Source of the DNA: JALZMG01 sp963844175
Lineage (GTDB): Bacteria > Actinomycetota > Acidimicrobiia > Acidimicrobiales > Ilumatobacteraceae
Assembly (NCBI GenBank): GCA_963844175.1
Contig: CAWJNE010000013.1
Coordinates: 62,001-126,000, forward strand
Length of the DNA stretch: 64,000 nucleotides
Reading direction: 5' to 3'
How positions within the stretch are numbered: the first letter of the stretch is position 1; each line of letters starts with the position of its first letter. The notes under the pieces are model-generated. The model was not told where the DNA came from. It was given only the letters and a program-made list of their open reading frames with translations, and did no database searches. Below, piece by piece: positions 26,916 to 35,672 of the stretch. A program made the translations under genes and the position numbers.

Positions 26916-27649
26916 GCCGCACCTCCCCTGACGAGGCTCCGCCGAGAGCGTCTTCCGATGGAAGCGAACAGGACCACGTGGAGTCGTAGGTAGTGATACA
27001 CGAGTCGCACGCGTCCCGCTGAAGGACGACCCCCCGCCCGTACACGCATCCGGGCCGGGATCTCCGCGACGGTGAAGCCTTCGGAGCAGGCGAGGAACAG
27101 GGCTTCGACCGACTCCATGTACTCGGCGGGATAGTTCGTCGCGAAGTACTCGAGCATCGGCCGGTTGAAGGCTCGAAAGCCAGAACTGGTATCGGTGAAG
27201 GACTGGCGGATCAGCACCCGCAGAACCAGTCGCAGTGAACTCATCGCCCGGCGTCGTACTCGACCGATCGTGTATCCGACATCGCCGGTGTGGAAGCGGC
27301 TGCCGACGACCAGATCAGCCCCATCGTCCAGCGGAGCAAGGAGGCGGGCGACCTCCCCAGCGTCGTGCTGCCCATCAGCATCGAACTGAAAGGCCCGCTC
27401 GTAGCCGTTGGCGACCGCCCACCGAAATCCGGTCCGCAACGCGCCACCAATACCAAGGTTGTACGGCAGACGTAGGACCGTGGCTCCGTGCGCTGCCGCG
27501 CATTCCGCGGTGCCGTCCAGCGAGCCGTCGTCGACGACGAGCACGTCCAAGCTGGGCACCGTGCCGACCAGTTCCTTCAGCGTGGAGCCGATCGAATGAC
27601 TCTCGTTGTAGGCCGGCACGATCGCCAGCACCCGGTCAGAGGTCGGCAC
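26912..27649 (-). CDS. GT2 family glycosyltransferase (DPM1-like, copy 2)
   Basis: 245 residues: AIVPAYNESHSIG, VVDDGSLDGT, FDADGQHDAGE (DXD site) and FTDTSSGFRAFN, the same acceptor loop as the GT2 at 7808-8599. It has a basic C-terminal tail and no transmembrane helix. With the coupled DUF2304 gene it repeats the gene pair found 19 kb away. It likely makes a polyprenyl-phosphate-linked hexose used by the GT-C or DUF2142 membrane proteins (inference from the family). GTG 27649 lies six residues before the first beta strand; upstream codons are in frame but not family-like. Confidence 0.86.
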   Translation of the reverse strand: MPTSDRVLAIVPAYNESHSIGSTLKELVGTVPSLDVLVVDDGSLDGTAECAAAHGATVLRLPYNLGIGGALRTGFRWAVANGYERAFQFDADGQHDAGEVARLLAPLDDGADLVVGSRFHTGDVGYTIGRVRRRAMSSLRLVLRVLIRQSFTDTSSGFRAFNRPMLEYFATNYPAEYMESVEALFLACSEGFTVAEIPARMRVRAGGRPSAGRVRLVYHYLRLHVVLFASIGRRSRRSLVRGGAA

Positions 27650-27713
27650 AGGTGGAGTGTACGCAGCGCCAGGCTCCGGTGGGGTGGAGCCACTCGGCGG
27701 CCGACACGACTGC

Positions 27714-28853
27714 TCAACGATAGAGCATCTCGATCCATGCGTCGACTGAGGGCGACAGCGGATCGTCGGGCGGGAGCGTCGGAAGCGGCACGTCATCGAG
27801 AAGTGCCTCGACGAGACCAGCATGAATCCCTTCCTCCGTTCGTTCGACGAAGCGGAGGCCGCGCAGTCCGCGGTAGGGCTCGTAGCCCGGCTCATACGCA
27901 AGTACGACCGGCGTGCCACACGCCAACGCCTCACGCGCGACGAGCGGGAAACCCTCCCGCCCTGGGACCGTGGGAACGGCCACCACGTCGGCGGCCTGGT
28001 AGAGATCCCGCACCTGGAGTTGTGGCCGCGGGCCCAAGACCGTCACATCGGGACGGCGGCTCAGGTCTCCGAGGGTGGCGCGATTCCCCGGACCACATAT
28101 CACGAGTCGGTAGAGCTCCGGATCGGCGAGGCGCACCAACAAGTCGGCGCCTTTGTCAGGGTTGAGTCGACCGACGAAGAGAACCACCTTCTGTTCGGGT
28201 TCCCATCCGAGTCGACGTCGAAGGTCGCTGCGATGTGCCGCCGACGGTGGGTGGAAGAGCAGCTCATCAACTGGATAGGGCACGAAATCCGTGCTGGCCT
28301 TGCCGCCGTTCAACCTCGACAGAACTTCCATAACGCGCTGGTTGTAGGCCGTCAACTTCGTAGCCAATCGACACGTGAGCCAACCGATCGTGAGACTGGC
28401 GGATCGCGCGGCGACCGTCGCCAATCGCGAATGGTATGTCTGGATCGCTCCGTGGTCGCTCAAGATCCTGCGTTTGCGCTTGAGCGCGGCGATGACCATC
28501 GCCACCAGCGAGCTCAGGTAGATGAAACCGTGGGTGTGAACGACGTCGGCCCGTTTCGTCTCTCGCCACAAGGTCGAGATGAGTCGGGGGGAGAAGATCG
28601 GATACGAAAGATGGACGGTCGACTCGAGCGGATTCCACGTCGCGATCCGTACGAGGCGGGCGCCCGTCGGGTAGGGAGTTGACGTCGCGGCTCCCCCGGC
28701 ATCACTCGTGACGTGGACGACACTATGACCCTGGGCGACCAGGGCGCGCACTTCCTTATCGACCAACACTTCGACGCCGCCGACATGTGGCAATGCGTGA
28801 TGGGAGACGAGCAGAACGTTCAAGGCAGCCGAGATCTCGTCAGTCCGAGACAC
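27714..28853 (-). CDS. GT4 family glycosyltransferase
   Basis: 379 residues with both GT-B halves. N-terminal: VLLVSHHALPHVGGVEVLVD, including the glycine-rich acceptor loop, then HTHGFIY. C-terminal: VVLFVGRLNPDKGADLL and the donor-binding motif around PGREGFPLVAREALACGTPVV (E-x7-E). It resembles PimB/WcaC-type mannosyl- or glucosyltransferases. GTG 28853 has GAGGTGAC directly upstream and overlaps the end of the upstream methyltransferase frame by 34 bases. It shares a minus-strand run with two methyltransferases, probably as part of the same glycan modification set. Confidence 0.86.
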   Translation of the reverse strand: MSRTDEISAALNVLLVSHHALPHVGGVEVLVDKEVRALVAQGHSVVHVTSDAGGAATSTPYPTGARLVRIATWNPLESTVHLSYPIFSPRLISTLWRETKRADVVHTHGFIYLSSLVAMVIAALKRKRRILSDHGAIQTYHSRLATVAARSASLTIGWLTCRLATKLTAYNQRVMEVLSRLNGGKASTDFVPYPVDELLFHPPSAAHRSDLRRRLGWEPEQKVVLFVGRLNPDKGADLLVRLADPELYRLVICGPGNRATLGDLSRRPDVTVLGPRPQLQVRDLYQAADVVAVPTVPGREGFPLVAREALACGTPVVLAYEPGYEPYRGLRGLRFVERTEEGIHAGLVEALLDDVPLPTLPPDDPLSPSVDAWIEMLYR

Positions 28854-29512
28854 GTCACCTCGAACCGACGGAACGACCAAGCCCACAGACCTTCCACGTC
28901 CGCCGGGGGACGCTCGGCTGGCTGCTGCGTACGTCGTGCGGCGAGGTCTCGAGCGACCGTCCTCGGACTCGCCGCCACACGGGCCGCCAGGTAGGTGAGC
29001 CAGGTCTGACAGCGGACGATGGAGGAATCGACGACGTCGAGGCCTGGAAAGAGCGCGACGAGCTCTTCCGGCGTCGGGCGGAACATCGTGTCTATCGGGT
29101 CGGCGTGGTACGGAAACCGGTACGGGACCGTGACCACGGCGAAGCCCCCTGGGCCGACCAGCTCGACGAGTGACCTCGCGATCGCGCCTGGCTCCGCCAC
29201 GTGCTCGAGCAGATTGCAGCACAGGACGCTGCGTGCTCCGAGGCTGCGTAGTTCGGCGCGGAACGCAGGGTCGGTGAGATCTCCGACGACGTCCACGCCA
29301 GGTGCTGCGCGCAAGTCAGTGTGAACGACCTCGCCACCTCGTGCCGAAAGTGGTGAGAAGACCTCGCGGTCAATCCATGGCTGCTCGCGAGCACGGAAGT
29401 GCGCCGTGTGGCTGCCGACGTTGATCAGCGGAAAGAGGAGCTGGTCATCAGCGGTCTCGAGGAAGCGACCGATCCACTGGGCCTCTTGTCTCAGCATCTC
29501 GACGAGCTGCAT
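28820..29512 (-). CDS. SAM-dependent methyltransferase (putative)
   Basis: 230 residues. The SAM-fold core is recognised from DVVGDLTDPAFR, SVLCCNLLEHV and a post-core GGFAVVTVPYRFPYH. The glycine-rich motif I is degenerate (INVGSHTAHFR), so binding is inferred from overall layout. The HADPIDTMFRPTPEEL segment after the core is common in methyltransferases encoded in glycan clusters. ATG 29512 is the first start; no SD is visible. It overlaps the GT4 start downstream and is 19 bases after another methyltransferase gene. Confidence 0.7.
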   Translation of the reverse strand: MQLVEMLRQEAQWIGRFLETADDQLLFPLINVGSHTAHFRAREQPWIDREVFSPLSARGGEVVHTDLRAAPGVDVVGDLTDPAFRAELRSLGARSVLCCNLLEHVAEPGAIARSLVELVGPGGFAVVTVPYRFPYHADPIDTMFRPTPEELVALFPGLDVVDSSIVRCQTWLTYLAARVAASPRTVARDLAARRTQQPAERPPADVEGLWAWSFRRFEVTCLGLTRSRLP

Positions 29513-29531
29513 TCGGAGAACGACGTGCGCC

Positions 29532-30173
29532 TCACGAGTATTCTCGACGTTCTTCTCGGCTGGAGGCAGCTGGAGTCGGCGAAGAGCCCGGCTGGCTGAT
29601 CCGTTCCCACATTCCGATGAACTGGTAGCTATTGCTCACCCAACGGAGGACCGGCCTTCGCTCGCAAACGATCGGGTGATCGACGACACGTTGAGCGAAC
29701 CCTGCCGACTCGATGGTCGGAAGCCAGTCCCAGTCCTTTTGGTACTTGTAGAGGGACGGAACTCCGAATCGTCGGTTACCGATCTCGTCGAGGACGGAGA
29801 TGACGAACTTCGTTCGCCGGTTTCGATACGTGTGATCCTTGAGCAGGAAGTACCGGCTGCTGCATCGAAGGGCATCGTTGATGCTCGCCAACGGATCCGG
29901 CGTGTGATGGAAGACGTCGACGGCGTAGACGAGATCGAAGGAACCGTCCTCGAATGGGAGCCGGCCACCGTCGTAGAGCACGGGTTCCTTCAAGGTGTTT
30001 CGTCGACGGCCGACGTCCACCCCGACCACCTCACGGGCCAGGCCAGTCCGCTCCAGCTGCTGCGCCATCCAACCATCGCCAGACCCGAAGTCGAGCGCTC
30101 GCCCGAGCGGGGCCAGTGGCTCGAGCACTCGCGCAAGGTGTTGGAAGACGTTCTGCTGGTAGTGCGTCGTCAT
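29532..30173 (-). CDS. Class I SAM-dependent methyltransferase
   Basis: 213 residues with ALDFGSGDGWMAQQL (motif I), VVGVDVGRR, and LVYAVDVFHHTPDP, in which the HHTPDP segment is typical of Methyltransf_11 enzymes. It is the first gene of a minus-strand run of two methyltransferases, a GT4, a GT2 and a DUF2304. The 147 bases upstream (30174-30320) contain GATAGGCT, which could be a -10 element, and a small GGCTCG/CGAGCC hairpin but no gene. The substrate is unknown; a sugar or lipid intermediate is likely from context. Confidence 0.78.
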   Translation of the reverse strand: MTTHYQQNVFQHLARVLEPLAPLGRALDFGSGDGWMAQQLERTGLAREVVGVDVGRRRNTLKEPVLYDGGRLPFEDGSFDLVYAVDVFHHTPDPLASINDALRCSSRYFLLKDHTYRNRRTKFVISVLDEIGNRRFGVPSLYKYQKDWDWLPTIESAGFAQRVVDHPIVCERRPVLRWVSNSYQFIGMWERISQPGSSPTPAASSREERREYS

Positions 30174-30320
30174 GGGTCCGAGGGTTCAGATGCCGCTCGC
30201 GGAAGGCCGGAACAGCAGACCACACCACCCAGGCGCGCGGCTCGAAGCGAGCCTATCGGCGCGCCCGACATCGATGACCGCGTCGCCGTCGTTCTGATCG
30301 CCAACCGAGTGGTTTGTCCT

Positions 30321-30861
30321 TCAGCGGTAGTAGCCGGTGATGTCGATGATGTAGTGCGTGCTGGCGAAGCCGCTGCACTCGACGGTCACGCTGCCCGCGC
30401 CCGTTCCCGCGCTGGTGCCGAGGGCGACGGTGCCGCCGTTGGCGAGAATGACGCCGTTTCCGGTCCAGTTGATGGTCGAGATGCCGCCATACTCCGTTCC
30501 GGCCGGATAGACAGCCAGGAACCCGTTGCCCGCCGTCTCAACGACCGTGAGGTTGAACGTGACAGCCGCTGCGCTCTGCGGGATCTTCGGACTGCCGTCC
30601 CAATCCGTCCAGACGTCCCAGTCCTCGGAGAACCCGGCCGTTAGGCGGCCGGCAGGGCCAAACTCGCGCATGTCCACCTGCGTACGGGTTGATGACGTTG
30701 AACCCGACGGACATCCCGACGCCTGCCGGGGATACCGCTGCTGCCCGGCCGCCCGGGAGCAGCGCGGCGCCGGTCGCGCCGACCGCACCCGCCGCGGCCA
30801 ATCCCGACATCCGTCGGAGCGCGGCCCTCCGGCCCAGACCACTCAATTCCGCCTCATCCAT
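30321..30861 (-). pseudogene. Exported Tat-signal protein with beta-rich domain, one frameshift
   Basis: ATG 30861 has an ideal SD (AGGAGGT six bases upstream). The N-terminus contains GRRAALRRM followed by an Ala-rich hydrophobic stretch and GRAAA, resembling a twin-arginine signal. After about residue 60 the frame must shift (near 30680, in GTACGCAGGTGG) to continue as MREFGPAGRLTAG, FNLTVVETAGNGFLAVYPAG and a terminal IIDITGYYR. The last part matches a beta-domain seen in actinobacterial secreted proteins, with VTFNLTVV, VYPAG and DITGYY blocks. It would be about 180 residues if repaired. It may be a surface or sugar-associated protein; no enzyme motif is visible. Confidence 0.6.
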
Positions 30862-30877
30862 GACCTGACCTCCTCGG

Positions 30878-32380
30878 ATGCCACCTGCGCTTTGGACAGC
30901 GCGCAAGGTAGCGCAACCGCGCGGCGCGGGCGACCGAGCGCCGTTGTCCGTCAGCGTCGGCCACACTGGGCCGATCCGACCCGCCGCCGACCACCTGACC
31001 CCGAGCAGCTGCGAGCTGACGATCCTCATGCCGTGCCTCGACGAGGCCGAGACGTTGGCGACGTGCATCGCCAAGGCGACCGGCTACCTGCGCAGCCGCG
31101 GCATCGACGGCGAGGTCCTGATCGCCGACAACGGCAGCACCGACGGGTCGCCTCAGATCGCCATGGCGGCCGGCGCTCGGGTCGTCGCCGTGGCCGAGCC
31201 GGGGTACGGCAGCGCTCTGCTCGGCGGGATCCACGCCGCCCGCGGCCGCTTCGTCATCATGGGCGACGCCGACGACAGCTACGACTTCTCGGCCCTCGAT
31301 CCGTTCGTCGATGCGCTCCGCGCCGGGACGCAGCTCGTGATGGGCAACCGGTTCGCAGGTGGCATCGAGCCCGGCGCAATGCCGTGGTTGCACCGGCGGA
31401 TCGGCAACCCGGTGCTGTCGTTCATCGGCCGGCTGTTCTTCCGCGTGCCGGTCCGCGACTTCCACTGCGGCCTGCGCGGCTTCGACCGCGCCGCCGTCCT
31501 GGGGCTCGGCTTGCGCACCACCGGCATGGAGTTCGCCAGCGAGCTGGTCGTGCGGGCGTCGCTGGACGGGCTGTCGATCACCGAGGTGCCGACGACGCTG
31601 AGCAAGGACGGTCGGAGCCGGCCACCGCACCTGCGCAGCTGGCGCGACGGATGGCGTCACCTCCGGTTCCTGCTCATCTACAGCCCCCGCTGGCTGTTCC
31701 TGTACCCCGGCATCCTGGCCATGACGATCGGCCTCGTCGCCACGATCGCCCTGCTCATCGGACCGGTCGAGGTCGGCTCCCTGGCCTTCGACGTGGCGAC
31801 GATGATCTACGCCGCGGCACTCGTCATCCTCGGGTATCAAGCGGTGCTGTTCTCGCTCGTCACCAGGTACTACGCGACCCAGCGCGGCCTCCTGCCGGCC
31901 AGCCGATCGATCACCGACCTCGCCAACCGGTGGACGCTGGAGCGCGGCCTGCTGGTGGGTGCCCTGATCTTCGTCGTCGGCCTCGCCGTCGGCCTCCTCC
32001 AGGTCGTGCGCTGGAGCGGCGAGGGGTTCGGTCAGCTCGACACGCGGGAGTCGGTGAGCGCGGCCATCCCGTCCATGCTCGGTCTGACGCTCGGGTTCCA
32101 GACCGTCATGTTCAGCATGTTCACGAGCATCCTGAGCATCCCGACGGTCACACGCGCCGACGAGCCGACGACCGGCGCGCCCTCAGCGGACCGGCTTGAC
32201 GAAGACGAAGAGGTTGTTCAAGCCGAGCTGGAAGGAGTGCCGGTGCGCCAGCTCGAACCCGTGACCCGTGAACAGCGGGACGAGGTCCGCCGGCTGGAAG
32301 CCGAAGTGCTGGTGGTGCTCGATCCCGTCGATGATCCGCGTCGCCGCCAGCACGTCGAGGATCGGATCGACGAGCGGTGA
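30878..32380 (+). CDS. GT2 glycosyltransferase with C-terminal membrane domain (DPM1-like)
   Basis: 500 residues as open. The catalytic domain has TILMPCLDEAETLATC, IADNGSTDGS, IMGDADDSYDF (DXD site) and DFHCGLRGFDR. Two helices follow (YPGILAMTIGLVATIALLI and the next), then two more near 350-410. The final 60 residues (after TTGAPSADR) are the antisense of a convergent methyltransferase gene and are not family-like; a stop in another frame near 32197 suggests the true end was lost to a frameshift. The start may be ATG 30878 or TTG 30944, since the first 20 residues are not conserved in character. It probably makes a lipid-linked sugar. Confidence 0.8.
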   Translation: MPPALWTARKVAQPRGAGDRAPLSVSVGHTGPIRPAADHLTPSSCELTILMPCLDEAETLATCIAKATGYLRSRGIDGEVLIADNGSTDGSPQIAMAAGARVVAVAEPGYGSALLGGIHAARGRFVIMGDADDSYDFSALDPFVDALRAGTQLVMGNRFAGGIEPGAMPWLHRRIGNPVLSFIGRLFFRVPVRDFHCGLRGFDRAAVLGLGLRTTGMEFASELVVRASLDGLSITEVPTTLSKDGRSRPPHLRSWRDGWRHLRFLLIYSPRWLFLYPGILAMTIGLVATIALLIGPVEVGSLAFDVATMIYAAALVILGYQAVLFSLVTRYYATQRGLLPASRSITDLANRWTLERGLLVGALIFVVGLAVGLLQVVRWSGEGFGQLDTRESVSAAIPSMLGLTLGFQTVMFSMFTSILSIPTVTRADEPTTGAPSADRLDEDEEVVQAELEGVPVRQLEPVTREQRDEVRRLEAEVLVVLDPVDDPRRRQHVEDRIDER

Positions 32381-32740
32381 CGGCACGGTCAGGACGACTT
32401 GGCCGCCGTCGACGAGCAGCTCCCAGCATGCCTTGGCCACCGCCGGCTGCTCGTCGGTCGGGATGTGCTCGAACACCGCCGCCATGGTGACGGCGTCGAA
32501 AACGCCGGCATCGGACGGCATGTCATTCGGGAACGAACCGGGGAGGAGCCGGTAGCGAGGCCCGTCGAGCGGACCCACCAGCGCCGCGTCGACGCCCCAC
32601 CCCTCGCGCAGGGAGTGACCGAGCGCCCGGAACATGGCACCGTCGTGGCACCCGACGTCGAGCACCCGGGCGCCGGGCGGGATGCGCCGCACGACCTGGT
32701 CGAGACGGCGGTCGCGGAGGTAGCGGTCGAGGAACTTCAC
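32183..32740 (-). CDS. Class I SAM-dependent methyltransferase
   Basis: 185 residues. VLDVGCHDGAMFRAL is SAM motif I, WGVDAALVG the acidic loop, and VTMAAVFEHIPTDEQP the post-motif typical of Methyltransf_11/23 enzymes. GTG 32740 is preceded by AAAGGA, a fair SD. It is divergent from galE and overlaps the reading frame of the GT2 gene at its 3' end by 198 bases. It probably modifies a surface glycan component. Confidence 0.82.
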   Translation of the reverse strand: MKFLDRYLRDRRLDQVVRRIPPGARVLDVGCHDGAMFRALGHSLREGWGVDAALVGPLDGPRYRLLPGSFPNDMPSDAGVFDAVTMAAVFEHIPTDEQPAVAKACWELLVDGGQVVLTVPSPLVDPILDVLAATRIIDGIEHHQHFGFQPADLVPLFTGHGFELAHRHSFQLGLNNLFVFVKPVR

Positions 32741-32826
32741 ATCACGTCCTTTCAGGGCGACTGGGCCGGCGCAGCAGGGTAGCGTCCTCGCCTCGTGGTG
32801 GACCGTCGGCGCGACCAGGTGCCGTC

Positions 32827-33798
32827 GTGACGATCCTGGTGACCGGGGGCGCCGGCTACATCGGTTCGCACACCGTGCGCGCCCTGCGGGCGGCCCGGCG
32901 CGACGTCGTCGTGCTCGACACGCTCGAGCTCGGCACGGCGTCCGCCGTGCTCGACGCCGAGCTGGTCGTCGGCGACATCCACGACGCCGCGCTCGTCGAG
33001 AAGGTGTGCACGACGCACAAGTGCACGTCGATCATCCACTTCGCCGCGTACAAGTCCGTCGGCGAGTCCATGGCTCACCCGGGCAAGTACTGGCACAACA
33101 ACGTCGATGGCACCGCCACGCTGGTCGAGGCGGCGCTGCGCTGCGGCGTGCGGGACGTGGTGTTCTCCTCGTCCTGCTCGGTGTACGGCACGCCGGATGA
33201 GGTGCCGGTCGGCGAATCGGCGGACCTCCGCCCCGAGAGCGTGTACGCCGAGTCGAAGGCGACGGTCGAACGGATCCTGCGGTGGTACGGGGTCACCGAC
33301 GGGTTGCGGTCGGCCAGCCTGCGCTACTTCAACGCCGCCGGCGCCAGCAGCGACGGGGTGATCGGCGAGGACTGGACGTACTCGATCAACCTCGTGCCGC
33401 TGGTGATGAAGTCCGTCCTCGGCGCCGGGCCCCCGGTCAAGGTGTTCGGGACCGACTACCCGACGCCGGACGGGACGTGCATCCGCGACTACATCCACGT
33501 CGAGGATCTCGCCGATGCCCACGTCAAGGCGCTCGACGCGCTGGCCGGGGGCGGCGAGCAGGCGCTGGCCGTCAACCTCGGGAGCGGCGTCGGCTCGTCG
33601 GTGCGCGAGGTGATCGAGGCCGCCAGCGAGGTGGCCGGTCGGCCGGTGCCGTACGAGGAGGCGCCGCGCCGTGCCGGCGACCCGGTGGCCACGTTCGCCG
33701 ATCCGGCCGTCGCGGAGCGCGTCCTCGGGTGGCGGGCCCAGCGGGGACTGGACGAGATCGTCGAGAGCGCGTACCGCTGGCACTCGTCGGCGCGCTGA
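32827..33798 (+). CDS. galE: UDP-glucose 4-epimerase
   Basis: 323 residues of the extended short-chain dehydrogenase family. NAD-binding VTGGAGYIGSH is at 5-15, the SSSCSVYG strand holds the catalytic Ser, and YAESK (140-144) supplies the Tyr and Lys. The RYFNAAGA segment and CIRDYIHVEDLADAHV are GalE signatures. It interconverts UDP-glucose and UDP-galactose, supplying galactose for the cluster. It lacks the long C-terminal extension of some homologues. GTG 32827 begins the first beta strand. It closes the polysaccharide locus and converges on the hydrolase gene at 33855. Confidence 0.93.
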   Translation: MTILVTGGAGYIGSHTVRALRAARRDVVVLDTLELGTASAVLDAELVVGDIHDAALVEKVCTTHKCTSIIHFAAYKSVGESMAHPGKYWHNNVDGTATLVEAALRCGVRDVVFSSSCSVYGTPDEVPVGESADLRPESVYAESKATVERILRWYGVTDGLRSASLRYFNAAGASSDGVIGEDWTYSINLVPLVMKSVLGAGPPVKVFGTDYPTPDGTCIRDYIHVEDLADAHVKALDALAGGGEQALAVNLGSGVGSSVREVIEAASEVAGRPVPYEEAPRRAGDPVATFADPAVAERVLGWRAQRGLDEIVESAYRWHSSAR

Positions 33799-33854
33799 CC
33801 GTTGCGCCGTGTCCGCCGCTGGCGGGCGTCGATCGATACGGCCGACGGTGCTGA

Positions 33855-34613
33855 TCAGGCCGGTTGGGCGCTGCGGATGCGGTCCAGCCAGCCGAACAGA
33901 ATGGCGACGGCCCGGGGGTCGTGGCGCAGGCGGTGCCCGGCGCCGGCGAGGACGCTCAGCTCGGCCGAGCCGTGAGCGTCGGCCAGCTGCTTGGCGTCGC
34001 TGGTCGGCACGCTCTCGTCGTCCTCGCCGTGCAGCACCAGCAACGGTCGGGGGGCGAAGCGGCGCGCCGACTCGGTGGGACGGAACCGCCGGAAGGCCCG
34101 GCTCCACTCGTCCACCGATGCCGGGAACCGCGCCGTGCGGATCGCGCCGATCTCGCGGGCGTGCTCGAGGAAACGGCGCGGGTGGTCGGCCCAGTCGTCG
34201 AAGTCGGCGCGAGGACTGAGCAGCCCGGCGGCGCGCACCCGGGGGTCGTCGGCAGCGACGCAAATGGCGATCGATCCTCCGGTGTTCGTACCGAGCAGCA
34301 CGATCTCGGTCGGGGACGTCTCGTCGGAGAGGTAGTCGATGGCGGTGCGCAGGTCGTCGATCCAGCCCTGCAGCGAGAAGTCACCTTCGCTGGTGCCGGT
34401 GCCCCGGAAGTTGAACGTCATGGCGACGTACCCGAGGTCGTGGGCGATGCGCTCGATCAGCTGGGGGAACGTCCCCGCCGAACGCCGCGCGTCGAGCGGG
34501 CCGATCGGGAAGCCGTGGCACAGGATCACGCCGGGACGGCGCTCCGTCCGCCCGGACGGCACGACGAGGTGGCGGGCGAGCGTGCAGCCGGCCGAGGTGA
34601 ACGTGCCGTTCAT
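33855..34613 (-). CDS. Alpha/beta-hydrolase fold protein lacking the nucleophile serine
   Basis: 252 residues with ILCHGFPIGPLD (oxyanion strand), FNFRGTGTSEGDF, LVLHGEDDESVP (acid strand) and GAGHRLRHDP (His loop). The nucleophile elbow reads GTNTGG at 108-113: Asn110 replaces the Ser normally at its centre, so classic esterase or peptidase chemistry is doubtful; the codon is AAC. It may be a non-catalytic or divergent member. ATG 34613 follows 5 bases after the stop of a small protein gene (34619-34843), suggesting one transcript. It is convergent with galE. Confidence 0.8.
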   Translation of the reverse strand: MNGTFTSAGCTLARHLVVPSGRTERRPGVILCHGFPIGPLDARRSAGTFPQLIERIAHDLGYVAMTFNFRGTGTSEGDFSLQGWIDDLRTAIDYLSDETSPTEIVLLGTNTGGSIAICVAADDPRVRAAGLLSPRADFDDWADHPRRFLEHAREIGAIRTARFPASVDEWSRAFRRFRPTESARRFAPRPLLVLHGEDDESVPTSDAKQLADAHGSAELSVLAGAGHRLRHDPRAVAILFGWLDRIRSAQPA

Positions 34614-34618
34614 CGGGC

Positions 34619-34843
34619 TCAGGAACGAGGGGCGCGGCGACGGCCTCGCTGGCCGGTTCGGGCCAGTCGATAGCCGCGGTTGCGCGCCTCTGCCAGGGTG
34701 TCGGGCCCGAACACGGCGCCGACGTCGCGTTCGACGATCTCCTCGATCGGCGCCGGGTCGTCCCACTCGTCGAGGTCGTAGACCAGCTGCGTGCGCTTGT
34801 CGCCGAGGAACCGGTAGTGCTCGAACCTCGACGGCCGCTCCAT
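34619..34843 (-). CDS. Small conserved-looking protein of unknown function
   Basis: 74 residues beginning ERPSRFEHYRFLGDKRTQL, with a central acidic part (DEWDDPAPIEEIVERD) and a basic tail. Composition and third-position GC bias are those of real genes here. It has no membrane helix and no recognised family. The start, ATG 34843, is 65 bases from the divergent response-regulator gene, so the region 34844-34908 may hold promoters for both. It precedes the hydrolase gene closely. Confidence 0.6.
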   Translation of the reverse strand: MERPSRFEHYRFLGDKRTQLVYDLDEWDDPAPIEEIVERDVGAVFGPDTLAEARNRGYRLARTGQRGRRRAPRS

Positions 34844-34908
34844 CGGGTCGGCACGGTACCCGACCAGTGCGACGCGACGAGAGCGGCGGGGGCTGCGACC
34901 ATGGCCCG

Positions 34909-35589
34909 ATGGAGGAGCGGGTGGTCGTCGTCGTGGAGGACGACCCGGCGATCGGCGACTTGCTGGGGCTGTACTTGCGTCGGGCGGGGTTCCGCGCCCT
35001 GCTGGCGGCCAGCGGTCAGCGCGGGCTGGAGCTCGCCGCGCAGCACCGACCTGACCTCGCCGTGTTGGACATCGGGCTCCCGGACGTCGACGGCCTCGAG
35101 GTGTGCCGGCGGCTGCGCGCCCGGGCGCCGGACCTGCCCGTGCTGTTCCTGACGGCCCGAGGCGCCGAGGCCGATCGCCTGGCCGGCTTCGACGTCGGTG
35201 CCGACGATTACGTCGTCAAGCCGTTCTCGCCTCCGGAGCTGGTGGCTCGGGTGCAGGCGATCATGGGTCGGGTCGGCCGCCAGGCGGCTGGCGACCACGA
35301 CTCGGCCGTCGTCACGGTCGGGTCGATCGAGGTCGACGCCGCACGGCGGGAGGCGCGTGTCGACGGCGTGGCCATCGCGCTCGCCACGCGCGAGTTCGAG
35401 CTGCTCGACTTCCTGGCCCGCAATCGCGCGCTGGCGCTGACCAGACGCCAGCTGCTCGACGGCGCATGGGGCGTCGACTGGGACGGGGACGAGCGGACCG
35501 TCGACGTCCACGTCCGTCAGCTGCGCCGCAAGCTCGGCCCGGCCCTCCCGCTGGCCACCGTGTGGGGTGTCGGATACCGCCTGGGCTGA
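34909..35589 (+). CDS. OmpR/PhoB-family response regulator
   Basis: 226 residues. The receiver domain has the acidic pocket VVEDDPA near residue 10, phosphoacceptor Asp54 in LDIGLPDVDG, Thr/Ser in FLTARG and Lys in VVKPFSPP. The C-terminal winged helix (about 130-226) includes ATREFELLDFLARN and ERTVDVHVRQLRRKLG, with a GVGYRLG end. It is followed after 83 bases by its likely cognate sensor kinase. GGTCCGG/CCGGACC lies between the two and may form a weak hairpin. The target genes are not indicated by the sequence. Confidence 0.93.
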   Translation: MEERVVVVVEDDPAIGDLLGLYLRRAGFRALLAASGQRGLELAAQHRPDLAVLDIGLPDVDGLEVCRRLRARAPDLPVLFLTARGAEADRLAGFDVGADDYVVKPFSPPELVARVQAIMGRVGRQAAGDHDSAVVTVGSIEVDAARREARVDGVAIALATREFELLDFLARNRALALTRRQLLDGAWGVDWDGDERTVDVHVRQLRRKLGPALPLATVWGVGYRLG

Positions 35590-35672
35590 CGGTCCGGCCG
35601 GGTCGCGCGCCGCACTGAGGCTGGAGCCCTCCCCGGACCAATGTCAGCAACGGATGGGGGGAGAATCCGGGG

